64,000 nt of DNA, taken from NCBI GenBank assembly GCA_963978545.1, contig OZ021721.1, positions 112,935,280 to 112,999,279 on the forward strand, read 5' to 3'. Origin of the DNA: Linyphia triangularis (taxonomy: Eukaryota; Arthropoda; Arachnida; Araneae; Linyphiidae). Below the pieces are notes generated by a model. That model did not search any database and was not told the origin of the DNA. It worked only from the letters and a program-made list of their open reading frames with translations. Both the position numbers and the translations under genes were made by a program. Position 1 is the stretch's first letter, and each line of letters begins with the position of its first letter. Shown piece by piece: positions 47,760 to 57,897 of the stretch.

Positions 47760-49960
47760 AGTATTCCTCCAAGTAAACAATTAGTTTTTGTTTTCTACAT
47801 AAAAGTTGAAAAAAAAAATTGCGTTTAAATATGCAAAAGTTACACTGATTTTCTTCTACTTGTTGTGATTGTGCGCATTTAATTTAGCACCACTACAAAT
47901 TACGATGTTTTAGCTTGATAATCTTTAAACACATATAACAGGAAATGATTTATTACTTCCATAAATACATTTATTTTCAATTACATTCATTCAAAAGAAT
48001 CCGCACATTTCAACAGCTTTAATCTCTAACCGCCCATTTTTGCGAACAATAAATACACAAGATCGCTATAATTGATCTCATTTCGTGGCCTCGAATTGAA
48101 AAAAGGCGGATGCAGCGTGAAAAGCGGCTTGAGATATGGTGAGAGAAGCAACGGGAAAAAGTCTACTGTGTCTATAAGCATAAGCAAAGCTGGCGCCGTT
48201 ATAGCAAAGAATAACACAGCAGGGGGAAAAGAGTGTTCTTGACAAGGCAAATCAGAGGTTTGCGGTTCGGTTGGTTATTGATTGAAGATAAATGGTAACC
48301 TCTTTCAAGGATGGTGATATTTTTCTCGCAGACGCTGACAGTCTAGGATATCCTCGTGGGAGAAGACTTGAAGAGATTTATTCTATCTCTCCGATAAAAG
48401 CACGAATATTTTGCTCTTTTCATCCTATACTCTTTGGATCTTCATATTGTATTCGGGGATTTTTAATTATTCGATCACAATGACGATGCAAATGGTGATG
48501 GAGATGTACATAAAAAAACCTTGAGTGGAGAGCTGATAATATTAATGGAGTACTATACGATAAAGGAATGCAACTGGAAAAAATATATATATTTTTTAAT
48601 ATTCAAAGTCACCTTGACTTTTTATTTTTTTATTTTAAATAAATTTAATTTTGATAAAGGGTTCTTTATAAAAGCATTCCCATTCTTAAAATGTTTAGTT
48701 ACGGAGTTAGTAGTTGTAGCAGATTTATTAAAAGAGATAAAGATGTGTAAATTTTAATTTTAACTAAATATCGATATCCTATTTTACATTGATATAGTTT
48801 ATAATTATAATGAGTAATTACACATTGAATATAATAGAAATGTGAAGTATGCAATACACATTTACATTTTAAGTTGCATTGACTTAATGATACGGAGCCT
48901 TGTCTAATCAGCAAACAACTAACTTTGAGGTAGTTGTTTTCAGTTTATCTTAACTATCCTCATAGAGTTTTCGAAGTTTTTATTTGTGTTTGAATTTGTA
49001 AGTCAATTATTTTCATACATAAAATCCTTCAAAATATATTCTAAAAGGGGTTTAAAAAGAGTTTTTGCATTGAAGCAATATTTTAGTTCCATTTCCTTAA
49101 AATTGTTCAGGAACATGGCTGCATGTTTTTTGTTAGTGGCATGTACCTTGTAGCAGAATTTTGGGGAACTTATTGCACCAAATTATTGGACACAAAAATA
49201 TTTCTGTGGGATTAACCGGTGAGAACCAGTTATTCTTTCAAAAAATTTCCGTAAAGATAATAAACTAATGATAATTTAAATGGAATTTTATTGAATTTTG
49301 GATTGAAGCTAAAATCTTGAGTGAAATAAACGTCAGTTGTCAATTGTCAATGTGTAGCATAGCAAGTCAATTAAAAGTGACTAATATAATAAGCTATACC
49401 ATAAAGATATTAATAGGCGCCCTAACTAATATTACCGATGAAACAACTACAAAGCTGATGATAAAACTTATCCTAATTTCTAGATCTCATGTTTCAGTCA
49501 TTTCCCATTGCCTGCTTGTATAAAATATAATTAATGTATGTAAAAATTCATTTCAATAAGAGATAGTTCATTAAAAATAATAGAAAACACTTACTTTATT
49601 CCCGACGAATTAAATGTTTCTCTCCATGGAAAACAGTTTTTTGTTTTTGTATAAACAATCTTATCAGCCTATTTGTTTTATTGCAACAACTCTTTCATTT
49701 GCTGTGATAATGCCGCTGAGTTTCAGTTTTGGGGGTACTATTAATTAAAATTTAATGTAACTAATTGCATAAATAAATTTAATTATTAAGAGTAGCACTT
49801 AATTAAAAAATTATAATAGCTTTTAGATTTAATAAGTTAAATTCATGAGTGTTATCCTTCATGATACTTTTCAATAAGCTTTTAAGTTTAAAAATGAAAT
49901 TAACTTCAAAACAGTGTGCGGATACATGTTGTTAGACCACTAGTTACAGAACAAACTTGT
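47760..49960. other. Interval without recognisable gene
   Basis: The segment 47990-48500 is more complex (CGTGGCCTCGAATTG, GGCGGATGCAGCGTG) and has a 63-codon plus-strand frame (48292-48483) that I cannot assign. The rest is A/T-rich. Confidence 0.4.
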
Positions 49961-49989
49961 GACAAATATAAATACTTTCACCTAGTAAT

Positions 49990-50950
49990 TTTTAGTTAGC
50001 TATTACTGTGATTCTGATTTCCAACGCGTTACAGTGGATTTCAACAGAAATTTAAATATAATGCTCTTCATCTTACTACGTTCCCAAACATATTAATTAC
50101 AACTTCCTATTTATTAATTGATTGATTTCTCCCACACTTTATAACATTTCCGGACCTATCCTTTTTTTTTATTATCAAACTTTAAAAATAAATAAGTATG
50201 AGTGTGATTCTGATATTTAACGTGCTTCAGTAGACTTTAATAAAAATTTAAATACAATACCATCACTTAACTATTTGTTCAAAACAAACTGCAATGTCTT
50301 ATTTCTTAGATGATTTCTGTCTCACTCCCAATAACCATATTTCAAAACCCCTTTTCTCCTTTCAGACTTTAAAAATAACTAAGTACTAGTGTGATTCAGA
50401 TTTTCTAATGAACTATAGTGAATTTCAATACAGTTTTAAATACAATGCCCTTAACACAACTTACTACTTACCCAAACCTACAAGCCGACCAAACGGTAGA
50501 GTGGTTAGCGTGCTAGTTTCTAGACGGCGAGGATGCGGGTTCGAGTCCCGTGTTAGGCATGGGTGTTTGTAAATGTATGTTGAATTGTCCAATGACGAAA
50601 GTTTCGGCACATTATAGCCCTCGTGTTGCTGATGGCGACAGATAATCTGAATACAACCAACCAACCCAAACCTACAAACTGCAACTTCGTATTTTTTAGC
50701 TGAACCTGCTTATTCAATAAAATTTTCTCTGATTATCATATTTTAAAAATAGAAATCTACTAGTGTGACTCTTATTTCCAACGTGCTACAGTGGATTTCA
50801 ATGTACATTTAAATGCATATAATGTCTTTCATCTTACTTGTCCAAACCTATAAATACTTCCTATTTTTTAGGTGATCTCTGCTTTACTCAATAACATTTT
50901 CCCTGACCCTTCCTTCTTATCAGACGGCTACTGATTTCTTTCTCTTTGTG
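49990..50950. repeat. Degenerate ~190-bp tandem array
   Basis: GTGTGATTCTGAT...CAACGTGCTACAGTGGATTTCAA-like motifs recur at about 50008, 50204, 50391 and 50764, and each unit contains a TTAAATACAATGC motif and a later AACTTCCTATTT...TTTAGGTGATTTCT motif. Spacing is 187-196 bp once the inserted SINE is removed. Confidence 0.78.
50471..50677 (+). mobile_element. tRNA-derived SINE, family 1 (with 13-bp duplications)
   Basis: The SINE at 50484-50664 is flanked by CCCAAACCTACAA (50471-50483 and 50665-50677), an exact 13-bp duplication. A and B boxes are present (TAGAGTGGTTAGCG, GGTTCGAGTCC). It interrupts the ~190-bp array. Confidence 0.93.
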
Positions 50951-51170
50951 CCCAATTCTCATATCTCCTTTCTACTCTAGTTGCTTTCCATCTAACACCA
51001 CCTCTCACTCGAGTCAGAGTTAAGGTTTCAGAATATGAGGCAGTGGGGGATTTTTAGGATATCAGAGAGAAATAGATGGGGATATTTATGTGACATTTGA
51101 AAAACATCAGTTTTTGGCAATAGTATTGATGGAAACGTACAGTTAAAGTGAGGTTACAAGAAACATTATA

Positions 51171-51829
51171 GACTGAGAGGTGACTGCAATTTTTGGACCC
51201 CATCGAACATCATTCTGAATTTTTTATAGAAGTTGGAGAAAAGTTAGTAGATTACGAATCCACTGGTCTGCCGTGGCAAAAATGGCCGAAACTGATCAAA
51301 AATCGACTTTTAATAAGTTGAACTAAATCCAATTGCCAAATGCGCCATAACTTGCCAAATAATGAGCATTTTTTTTTTATTTGGTAACCCTCACTCTTTA
51401 ATTTTCAATTAAGAAGGTTGCAGACGATTCAGATATTTGGCGACGGTCTACTGGCTTCTATTAAAAGTGATCCAAGTTGGCAATAAATATTAAGTCACTG
51501 ATAACATAACTGATGTCGCCAATTTGGCTTACTCTTAAAATGTGCAAGTTTTCCCAGCCAAGGATCAGAAATCGTTTGCGCTTTTTCTCATTGAAAATCA
51601 AAATGCAGTGGGTTGCCAGACGAAAAAGTTTGTTCTCTTTTTGGCAAGTTATGACATATTTGGCAATCGGAGTTTAGTTTAACTTTTTCCAAGTCGATTT
51701 TTGACCAGTTTCGGCCATTTTTGCCAAGGTAGACCAGTGGATTCGTAATCTACTCACTTTTCTCCAATTTCTATAAATAATTTAAAATGATGTTCGATGG
51801 GGTCCAAAAATTGCAGTCGCCTCTCGGAC
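51171..51829. mobile_element. Foldback MITE, copy 3
   Basis: 659 bp, same ends as copies at 6916 and 11202 (GACTGAGAGGTGACTG and its inverse), TA at 51169-51170 and 51830-51831. The central CRE-like palindrome is more decayed here (AAGTCACTGATAACATAA). Confidence 0.87.
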
Positions 51830-51978
51830 TATTAAGTGTGAAGGAGAGACTTTAATACCAAAAAACCAAGACCTAGTCACTAAATGTACCTCAAAATGGA
51901 AACGTGATAATATATTTTAATTCCAATGTCCCAGTTTATTGAAAGTTATGATTTCACGACTAAGACATGGATGAGCTC

Positions 51979-52275
51979 ATTAGAAAGAAATAATAATTAT
52001 TTTTAATTCATTATATAAATTGAATTTGGTTAATTATGTAAAATGTTAAATATGAAAAAGAAATAATTATTATTTTCAATTCATTATACAAATTGAATTT
52101 GGTTAATTATGAAAAATGTTAAATATGAAAAAGAAATAATTATTATTTTCAATTCATTATACAAATTGAATTTGGTTAATTATGAAAAATATTAAATATG
52201 AAAAAGAAATTATTATTTTCAATTCATTATACAAATTGAATTAGGTTAATGATAAAAAATTTTTAATATAAAAAA
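51979..52275. repeat. Tandem array, four units of 73 bp
   Basis: ATTCATTATACAAATTGAAT starts units at 52006, 52079, 52152 and 52222; the spacing is 73, 73 and 70 bp. Units are A/T-rich and nearly identical apart from a 3-bp loss. Confidence 0.92.
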
Positions 52276-52612
52276 TGTTTAATATAAAAAGCTTGCATTA
52301 CCGATTTTTTAAATAGTTTTTATAAGAAAAAAACCCCCGCTATTTGAGATAATTTTTTAAATTCCAATTACATCTAATTTACGTAAATAGAAGGAAATTA
52401 AAAAAATTAATTGTTTTTAAGACGGAGATTGGTTAGTAATAGGGGATACTGCCTTACAAGAGGTGCAGTATTACATAGGGAAACTTTTTTAAAAAGAATA
52501 AATTATTGGATTTTAATGAGGGCATGTTGGCAACACTTTAACACTTGTCAGTCAGTCGGGTAAGTGCTTTTAACAAAATAAAAAATTTAGGTAACTACCC
52601 CCCCCCTGGAGC

Positions 52613-52825
52613 GAAAGAGGTTCGAGTTAGTCGCGTGCGCTCTATTTTTTGATTTTCCGTTGTCGTGCATACATATCGAGTTTGTCTTTTCTTCCTTTTT
52701 TTGTCTAAAGAAGCAAGTCGCTTATTAAACTATACCAGGCTGGTATAAGTTTTTTTTTTCTTTCTCTTTTTGCCTTCCCTCCGTGGGACTTCAACCACGG
52801 TTCAAGCCGAACCAAGAAATTGTAA
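52613..52825 (+). promoter_or_regulatory. LINE 5' leader
   Basis: Leader of the LINE before the open ORF1 frame. Such elements use promoters inside the transcribed leader; no TATA box is seen at the proposed start, which reads GAAAGAGGTTCGAGTTAGTC. A GTAAGT at 52822-52827 and a pyrimidine-rich CTCCCAG at 52843-52849 sit just upstream of ORF1. Confidence 0.4.
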
Positions 52826-52933
52826 GTAGACACTTTAATTTTCTCCCAGGACCCACGCAATACTGCGCTGGCTGCCGACATTCTTCGGCCACCTAAACTA
52901 AATGTTGTAAGGATTAACTATGATACAGCAAAT

Positions 52934-54205
52934 ATGATTTACACGCGAACAAAACCTATTGATAATATAGAAGCAATTAGGAATGCCGCTGATAATGGCT
53001 GCGAAAAGTTTGTTATTTTCCTTTCTGGAAATTCATCTGGTATCCCAAAAAACAAACCCAAACAATTAAAAGAGGAGATTCAAACTAAAATAAAACACCA
53101 CAAAGCAATTGAGAACCTCACTTTTACCAGACAAAATAAAATTTTGATCGTGACCCCAAGTAAAGACTGCGCTACAGAAATTTGTGAAGTTGTAGAACTG
53201 CTCGGTATCCCAATCACGGCGAACATCCAACGAGACAGCATCACCAAACGGTTTCTCCTAAAAAATATCCCAATCGAATTAACGCTTGACGAAATAGAAG
53301 AGGAGATCCAAGACTCCAACAATATTGTGGTTACTGAAGTGCGTCGTTTCACTAAGAAAATCGGGGACATTATTACCCCGACCGAATCGGTACTAATCAG
53401 CACGCTCGGGACCAAACTACCAGATAGCATCAAGCTTTGGTACGCTAATCATAAAATAACCTCCTTTATAGATAGACCACGCCAATGCGGTCGATGCTTT
53501 CATTTTGACCACCCCACAAAATTCTGTACCCGAAACCAGATTTGTGTTGTTTGTGGTACTGAGGGTAAGCACGAGGTATGCACTGAACCTACCAGATGCA
53601 CCAACTGCAACGAGCAACACCCCGCAGATTACAAAAACTGTAAATCCCGTTTGGATGAAGTTGCATTTTTAGAATTCAAAGAACGGTACAACCTGTCATT
53701 CGCGGAGGCTAGAAACCGCACCAAAAACTCCAAAGCCAAGCGATCTTTCGCTGAAGTTTCAAAAATAAGGGAATCACCTAGTAAACCTGATTTTGACTCA
53801 GAAGTAAAAAAAGCAATCGATAACAGAGTCGGACAAACACTAAATGATCTAACAACAGCTATATCATCCCTTGCCGAACAACAACAAAAGACGGCAGAAG
53901 CACTCACTATTCTCCTAACGCAAGTAGGATACATTGCATCTCAACTTGCAAGTACTGCAACATCCACGGCACTTCGTGGCACGGCCCCTACCCCAGCGAA
54001 TAAAGACAAAACACAAACTACAATCAGCACAAATCCAATAAAAAAAATAAGAGTTGCTCTCAAGAATAGTCCGACACTCTCAAAAACATCAAATGTAAAA
54101 CACTCAAGCTTTACTTCCCCTCCTGAAGAAGAATGCTACATGGAAACCACCCCCGATCAGACTATGGACACTCAAATCCCGCAGAATCCCATTACAAACT
54201 CCTAG
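52934..54205 (+). CDS. LINE ORF1 protein (Gag-like, three zinc knuckles)
   Basis: 423 codons from the first ATG. The protein binds the element RNA and forms the ribonucleoprotein that carries it to the target. Residues 1-90 are charged with no clear motif. Residues about 95-165 (RFLLKNIPIELTLDEIEEEI, VRRFTKKIG) fit the PRE_C2HC/RRM-like region of arthropod ORF1 proteins. Three zinc knuckles follow: CGRCFHFDHPTKFC, CVVCGTEGKHEVC and CTNCNEQHPADYKNC. The tail is rich in S, T, K and Q. No stop or frameshift interrupts it. The frame is open upstream to 52826 and reads protein-like (TALAADILRPPKLNVV), so the natural start may lie further 5' than this ATG. ORF2 starts 15 bp or less downstream in another frame. 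Confidence 0.88.
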   Translation: MIYTRTKPIDNIEAIRNAADNGCEKFVIFLSGNSSGIPKNKPKQLKEEIQTKIKHHKAIENLTFTRQNKILIVTPSKDCATEICEVVELLGIPITANIQRDSITKRFLLKNIPIELTLDEIEEEIQDSNNIVVTEVRRFTKKIGDIITPTESVLISTLGTKLPDSIKLWYANHKITSFIDRPRQCGRCFHFDHPTKFCTRNQICVVCGTEGKHEVCTEPTRCTNCNEQHPADYKNCKSRLDEVAFLEFKERYNLSFAEARNRTKNSKAKRSFAEVSKIRESPSKPDFDSEVKKAIDNRVGQTLNDLTTAISSLAEQQQKTAEALTILLTQVGYIASQLASTATSTALRGTAPTPANKDKTQTTISTNPIKKIRVALKNSPTLSKTSNVKHSSFTSPPEEECYMETTPDQTMDTQIPQNPITNS

Positions 54206-54219
54206 CTTTTACCTTCCTT

Positions 54220-54882
54220 ATGACCTGCCTCGGCTTGTATTTTTCAACCATTTTTTCCTTTTTCTTCCCCATGTTCGAATCTTTAAACATTATCCAATGG
54301 AATTGTAGGAGCATCAACAACAAGAGGCATTGGCTCTTGCATCCCTCCTTTCCATCATATGATATTTTAGCTTGTCAGGAAACGTATCTGAAACACCCAA
54401 GAACTTTTCATTTACCTGACAAAACCATTTTCCGGAAAGATCGACCAGGGCTTCAACCAGGCGGTGGCCTTCTGCTTGCAGTCAGCAACAAAATCCAAGC
54501 CTCCCTCGTTGACTTCTCAACCCTACCATCCCATGAAAACGAAATTATGGGTATCAGAACCCAATATAAAAATAAAGTAATCGCCATTGTCAATTTATAT
54601 GCGCCGAGGGGAATCTTCGGTAAAGAATGGCTAAGGAACATATTGCGGGTTGCACCCACCCCCCTAATTATATTAGGGGACTTTAACGCCTCCCACACCC
54701 TCTGGGGTGCAGAGAGAAATTCCCAAAGCTCGTGCACCCTGGTCGAATGGATTGAAAATCATGACATTATCCTCATGAATTCTGAAATACCAACTCACAT
54801 CTCTCCCAGGGGCAACCAATCCCTAATCGACCTAACTTTATGCTCTACGAATATATCGCAGGATGTATCTGTGTGTCTTTAA
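54220..54882 (+). CDS. ORF2 segment 1: apurinic-type endonuclease
   Basis: Residues from the ATG at 54220 or 54271 read LNIIQWNCRSINNK (metal-binding N), ILACQETYL (catalytic E), RPGLQPGGGLLLAV, AIVNLYAPRG and LIILGDFNASHTLWG (GDFN-H motif). The frame closes at 54880-54882; the last motif SDHFPI (catalytic D and H) continues in another frame at about 54895-54912. The domain nicks target DNA. All expected active-site residues are visible once both frames are read. The start is uncertain because an open frame continues upstream to 54133, overlapping the ORF1 end. Confidence 0.82.
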   Translation: MTCLGLYFSTIFSFFFPMFESLNIIQWNCRSINNKRHWLLHPSFPSYDILACQETYLKHPRTFHLPDKTIFRKDRPGLQPGGGLLLAVSNKIQASLVDFSTLPSHENEIMGIRTQYKNKVIAIVNLYAPRGIFGKEWLRNILRVAPTPLIILGDFNASHTLWGAERNSQSSCTLVEWIENHDIILMNSEIPTHISPRGNQSLIDLTLCSTNISQDVSVCL

Positions 54883-55219
54883 CGACCTCTTCGACAGCGA
54901 TCACTTCCCGATCTCCATCTCCCTCGGGGATCAATCTAAAAGAAATAACTCGAGAACTCGTTACAACTGGCCCGCAATTGAACGAGACCTACAATCCGAA
55001 CCAATCGAGTCAAATTTGACTCTAAACCAACTGGTAGAAATCTGCAAATCAACCATGGAAAAAAACATCAGAATACAAAAAAATCATCCAAATCAAAACT
55101 GCCCTTGGTGGACATCTAAATGCACCCACCTCCTACAAAAAAAGCGGAGATTCCTTAAAATCGCACGAAGCAAATTCTCCAAAAATGCATTTATTATAAA
55201 AAAATCTGTGCCGAACTAA
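54863..55219 (+). CDS. ORF2 segment 2: end of endonuclease and linker
   Basis: The frame carries NDLFDSDHFPISISL, the SDH motif that completes the endonuclease, then a basic linker (CPWWTSKCTHLLQKKRRFLK) typical of the EN-RT spacer. The frame is lost in the A-rich run at about 55197-55205 and ends at 55219. Confidence 0.75.
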   Translation: MYLCVFNDLFDSDHFPISISLGDQSKRNNSRTRYNWPAIERDLQSEPIESNLTLNQLVEICKSTMEKNIRIQKNHPNQNCPWWTSKCTHLLQKKRRFLKIARSKFSKNAFIIKKSVPN

Positions 55220-55854
55220 AAAACATTATTTCAAATTTGAAAAGGGAATTCTGGGACAAGGTCTGTGACGAGGCAGGCAATACCGGGTCGATCTATCGTA
55301 TCCTTAAAGCCATTACTAAGAGAGAATCAAACTCTCCACCCTCCATCAACACCCTCCAAGTTGGAGGCATGAGCATTACTTCACCGCTGGCTCAAGCAAA
55401 TTGCCTGGTAACCACCTTGATCAAGGCAAGAGTCAAAGAATGCATTCCTATAGACTTGAGTGGTACGGTGCAAATCCCCCTTGATAACCCCTTTACCTAC
55501 AAAGAACTCTTGAACGGGTTAAATAAAACTAATAACACAACCCCTGGACCAGATGGAATCTCTGCCAAACTTATTAAATCTCTCCCCTCCCACCTCCTTC
55601 AACACCTGCTTAACATATACAACCGCAGCTGGACCTCCGGTTGCGTCCCCGAACGTTGGAAACAATCTATCATCATCCCGATTCACAAAAAGAATAAACC
55701 CCATGACTCCCCCACTTCTTACAGACCCATCGCCCTAACTCAAGTTTTAGTGAAAGTGCTAGAACGTATGATCCTTCAACGCATCATCCCGATCATCCTT
55801 AACTCCCCCAATTCAACAGCGCCATTCTGGTTTTCTCCCATTTCGAGGTTGTGA
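55201..55854 (+). CDS. ORF2 segment 3: N-terminal reverse transcriptase
   Basis: This frame resumes with KREFWDKVCDEAG and contains NTTPGPDGISAKLIKSLPSH (RT block 0/1) and TSYRPIALTQVLVKVLERMI (RT block 2). It closes at 55852-55854 after a frame change near 55828. Confidence 0.82.
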   Translation, partial: KICAELKNIISNLKREFWDKVCDEAGNTGSIYRILKAITKRESNSPPSINTLQVGGMSITSPLAQANCLVTTLIKARVKECIPIDLSGTVQIPLDNPFTYKELLNGLNKTNNTTPGPDGISAKLIKSLPSHLLQHLLNIYNRSWTSGCVPERWKQSIIIPIHKKNKPHDSPTSYRPIALTQVLVKVLERMILQRIIPIILNSPNSTAPFWFSPISRL

Positions 55855-56473
55855 AGCCAACCACTCCATTCTCATAAACGATATACAAAAAGCAAGAAGT
55901 AAAAAAGAGTTTATTGCAGCAGTTGTCCTGGATCTCAAAGCCGCCTACGACCACGTATGGATTGACGGCCTCATTTTAAAACTCACACAAATCGGTATTA
56001 GCGGCCACCCAGCCCTTTGGATCAAAGATTTCCTGTTCGGAAGGGAAATCCAAGTAAAATGGAGAGGAACCCTCTCGACCCCTCTTTCTAGTTTCAGAGG
56101 ACTCCCGCAGGGGAGCGTTTTGTCACCAACCCTGTTCCTCATTTATATAGCTGACATTTTCAAAATTCTCCCATTTGGAATTAAATGCCTCATATTTGCA
56201 GATGACATTATTCTGTACTACCATGGCAACAACTGGGACATAATCCAAAGGAAACTTCAAACCGCTCTCCATTTCATCCACAGATGGTGTAACGAGTGGA
56301 AGATGGTCATCTCTCCCGAAAAGAGCGAGTTGATTAACTTTTCTCGAAGGCGCACCCCACCGAATTTTAATTTAACCTATAACAGCTGTATCATCCCTTG
56401 GACAACCTCTATCAAGTTCCTTGGCATCCACCTAACGAGCAACTTATCCTTCCAAACTCACTTCAAGTCCTGA
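55826..56473 (+). CDS. ORF2 segment 4: catalytic reverse transcriptase core
   Basis: The second frame carries FRGCEANHSILINDIQKA, then AAVVLDLKAAYDHVW (motif A, catalytic D at 55931-55933), GLPQGSVLSPTLF (motif B), CLIFADDIILYY (motif C, the FADD pair at about 56195-56206) and SIKFLGIHL (thumb-side motif). The catalytic aspartates are intact. It ends with a stop at 56471-56473 following the fourth frame change. Confidence 0.85.
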   Translation, partial: SGFLPFRGCEANHSILINDIQKARSKKEFIAAVVLDLKAAYDHVWIDGLILKLTQIGISGHPALWIKDFLFGREIQVKWRGTLSTPLSSFRGLPQGSVLSPTLFLIYIADIFKILPFGIKCLIFADDIILYYHGNNWDIIQRKLQTALHFIHRWCNEWKMVISPEKSELINFSRRRTPPNFNLTYNSCIIPWTTSIKFLGIHLTSNLSFQTHFKS

Positions 56474-57897
56474 AAAAGAAAGCTTTTAACAGAACTAGCA
56501 TCCTTAAAGTTATTTCCGGGAAGCGTTGGGGAGCCCGTTCCCACCACTTAGTCAAAATTGTAAATAGCACAATTAGAAGTATTTTCGACTTTGGTTGCCA
56601 AACATGGATCTCGGCAAGCCAAACTGATAAAAAATCCATTGAAACCTCCTATTACGCAGCGCTTCGTGCCGCAACGGGACTACCGCGCTGGACGCCCATT
56701 CCTATCCTGCTGATGGAGGCTGGCGCTTCCTCCCTGCTGGTTCGGCATAACCTCCTCACCGACATCTTTTGCATCCGCACCTTTGCTTTAGGAAAACTTT
56801 CCCCACTTAACATTATCTTCGGAAACATTAGAAATCTCAACACACATAACAGCAACCAAAAAACACTATCGGAAAGACTACTGTCACTTCTTAATAGCTT
56901 CAATATTGACAACAAAAACATAATAACAGCCATCTTCCCTAAAACGCTACCCCCAAATATCATCTTTCATGCTGACAACCTCATTTTCCAACGATCAGAT
57001 CTTCCACCAAACAATATTCGCACCTTATTCGAAGAGCATAAAAAGGATCACTGGGGTGATTTTTTTATCATCTCCACAGATGCATCTAAAACCGCCGACT
57101 CAACTGCTATCGCAGCGGCTAACCTCAATACAAAAATCACCGCTTCGGGAAGAATTCCAAACCTCAATTCTATTTACACCGCTGAAGCTCTGGCAATTGA
57201 TCTTGCCCTGAAACACTTTAAAGATAAAGCAAAAAAAATAATTATTCTCACAGATAGCAAATCGAACGTTCTCGCCCTTCAACACCTTAATCTCAAATCA
57301 CCCAAAGTCAGCCTTCTCCTCGCTAACTCCTTCTATAACTTATCGTCAACAATAGACACATGTGAGTTAGTTTGGATCCCAGCTCATATCGGAATTCCTG
57401 AAAATGAATTCGCAGACCAAACTGCACGACAAGCGACCTCAAAAGACTTTATTTGTTCCCTCATCTCCCCGGAAGATATCATCAAAGAAATAAAACGCAA
57501 AAATAACCTTGCACAAATCCACAACTGGAACCAGAATATTTATTCTAAAAGATTTCCCTGGATCAAACCATCATCCAATTGGTTAGAAAAGTACTCCCCC
57601 AACAGACTTATGGACGTTCAACTTGCTCGCCTAAAAACCAAGTCCACCACCCTCAATGCATCTCTCCACCGTTTCAACCTTGCCACTTCTCCTCTCTGCA
57701 ACTCTTGCAATAAACCAGAAACCCCAGAACATTTCATCTTGGAATGTGACAAATACATTACCCAACGGCAAAACATGAGAAAAAGGCTTGGTTGCGTCCC
57801 TTTGTGCTACGATTGGATCATGGACTGGTCCGATCAAGGACAAAAGAAAATTGATGCACTCTGCAAATTTCTAGAGAAGGCTGAAAAATTAATTTAA
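56464..57897 (+). CDS. ORF2 segment 5: RT thumb, RNase H and C-terminal zinc motif
   Basis: The longest uninterrupted piece; the same frame is open from an ATG at 56398 but is homologous only from about 56464. It reads KKKAFNRTSILKVISGKRWG, then RATGLPRWTPIPILLMEAG. RNase H follows with STDASK (D, 57079-57081), YTAEALAIDLAL (E), ILTDSKSN (D) and VWIPAHIGIPENEFADQTAR (H and D). The tail has CNSCNKPETPEHFILEC, a zinc-like motif usual after RNase H in this group. RNase H would degrade template RNA during integration. All four acidic residues and the histidine are present. Confidence 0.88.
   Translation, partial: QVLKKKAFNRTSILKVISGKRWGARSHHLVKIVNSTIRSIFDFGCQTWISASQTDKKSIETSYYAALRAATGLPRWTPIPILLMEAGASSLLVRHNLLTDIFCIRTFALGKLSPLNIIFGNIRNLNTHNSNQKTLSERLLSLLNSFNIDNKNIITAIFPKTLPPNIIFHADNLIFQRSDLPPNNIRTLFEEHKKDHWGDFFIISTDASKTADSTAIAAANLNTKITASGRIPNLNSIYTAEALAIDLALKHFKDKAKKIIILTDSKSNVLALQHLNLKSPKVSLLLANSFYNLSSTIDTCELVWIPAHIGIPENEFADQTARQATSKDFICSLISPEDIIKEIKRKNNLAQIHNWNQNIYSKRFPWIKPSSNWLEKYSPNRLMDVQLARLKTKSTTLNASLHRFNLATSPLCNSCNKPETPEHFILECDKYITQRQNMRKRLGCVPLCYDWIMDWSDQGQKKIDALCKFLEKAEKLI

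Larger units (their letters stand above)
54220..57897 (+). pseudogene. LINE ORF2 polyprotein (EN-RT-RNase H), four frame changes
   Basis: ORF2 performs target-primed reverse transcription: the endonuclease nicks the target, RT copies the RNA and RNase H removes it. Candidate starts are the ATG codons at 54220 or 54271. The reading changes frame near 54865-54880, 55195-55210, 55825-55835 and 56455-56471, alternating between two frames (1 to 2, 2 to 1, 1 to 2, 2 to 1). The second lies in an A7 run. No stop codon occurs apart from those met after a frame change. All main catalytic motifs are present across the segments. Either this copy has suffered four small indels or the sequence has indel errors. 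As written it cannot make a full protein. Confidence 0.9.

Noticed and set aside
48292..48483. Possible short host gene
   Set aside because: Only 63 codons, no domain, and no splice-site or conservation evidence; left as unassigned.
53080..53934. Minus-strand frames opposite LINE ORF1
   Set aside because: Antisense shadows of an intact ORF1 with clear zinc knuckles on the plus strand.
56652..56963. 103-codon minus-strand frame
   Set aside because: Antisense to the continuous ORF2 segment that carries RNase H downstream.
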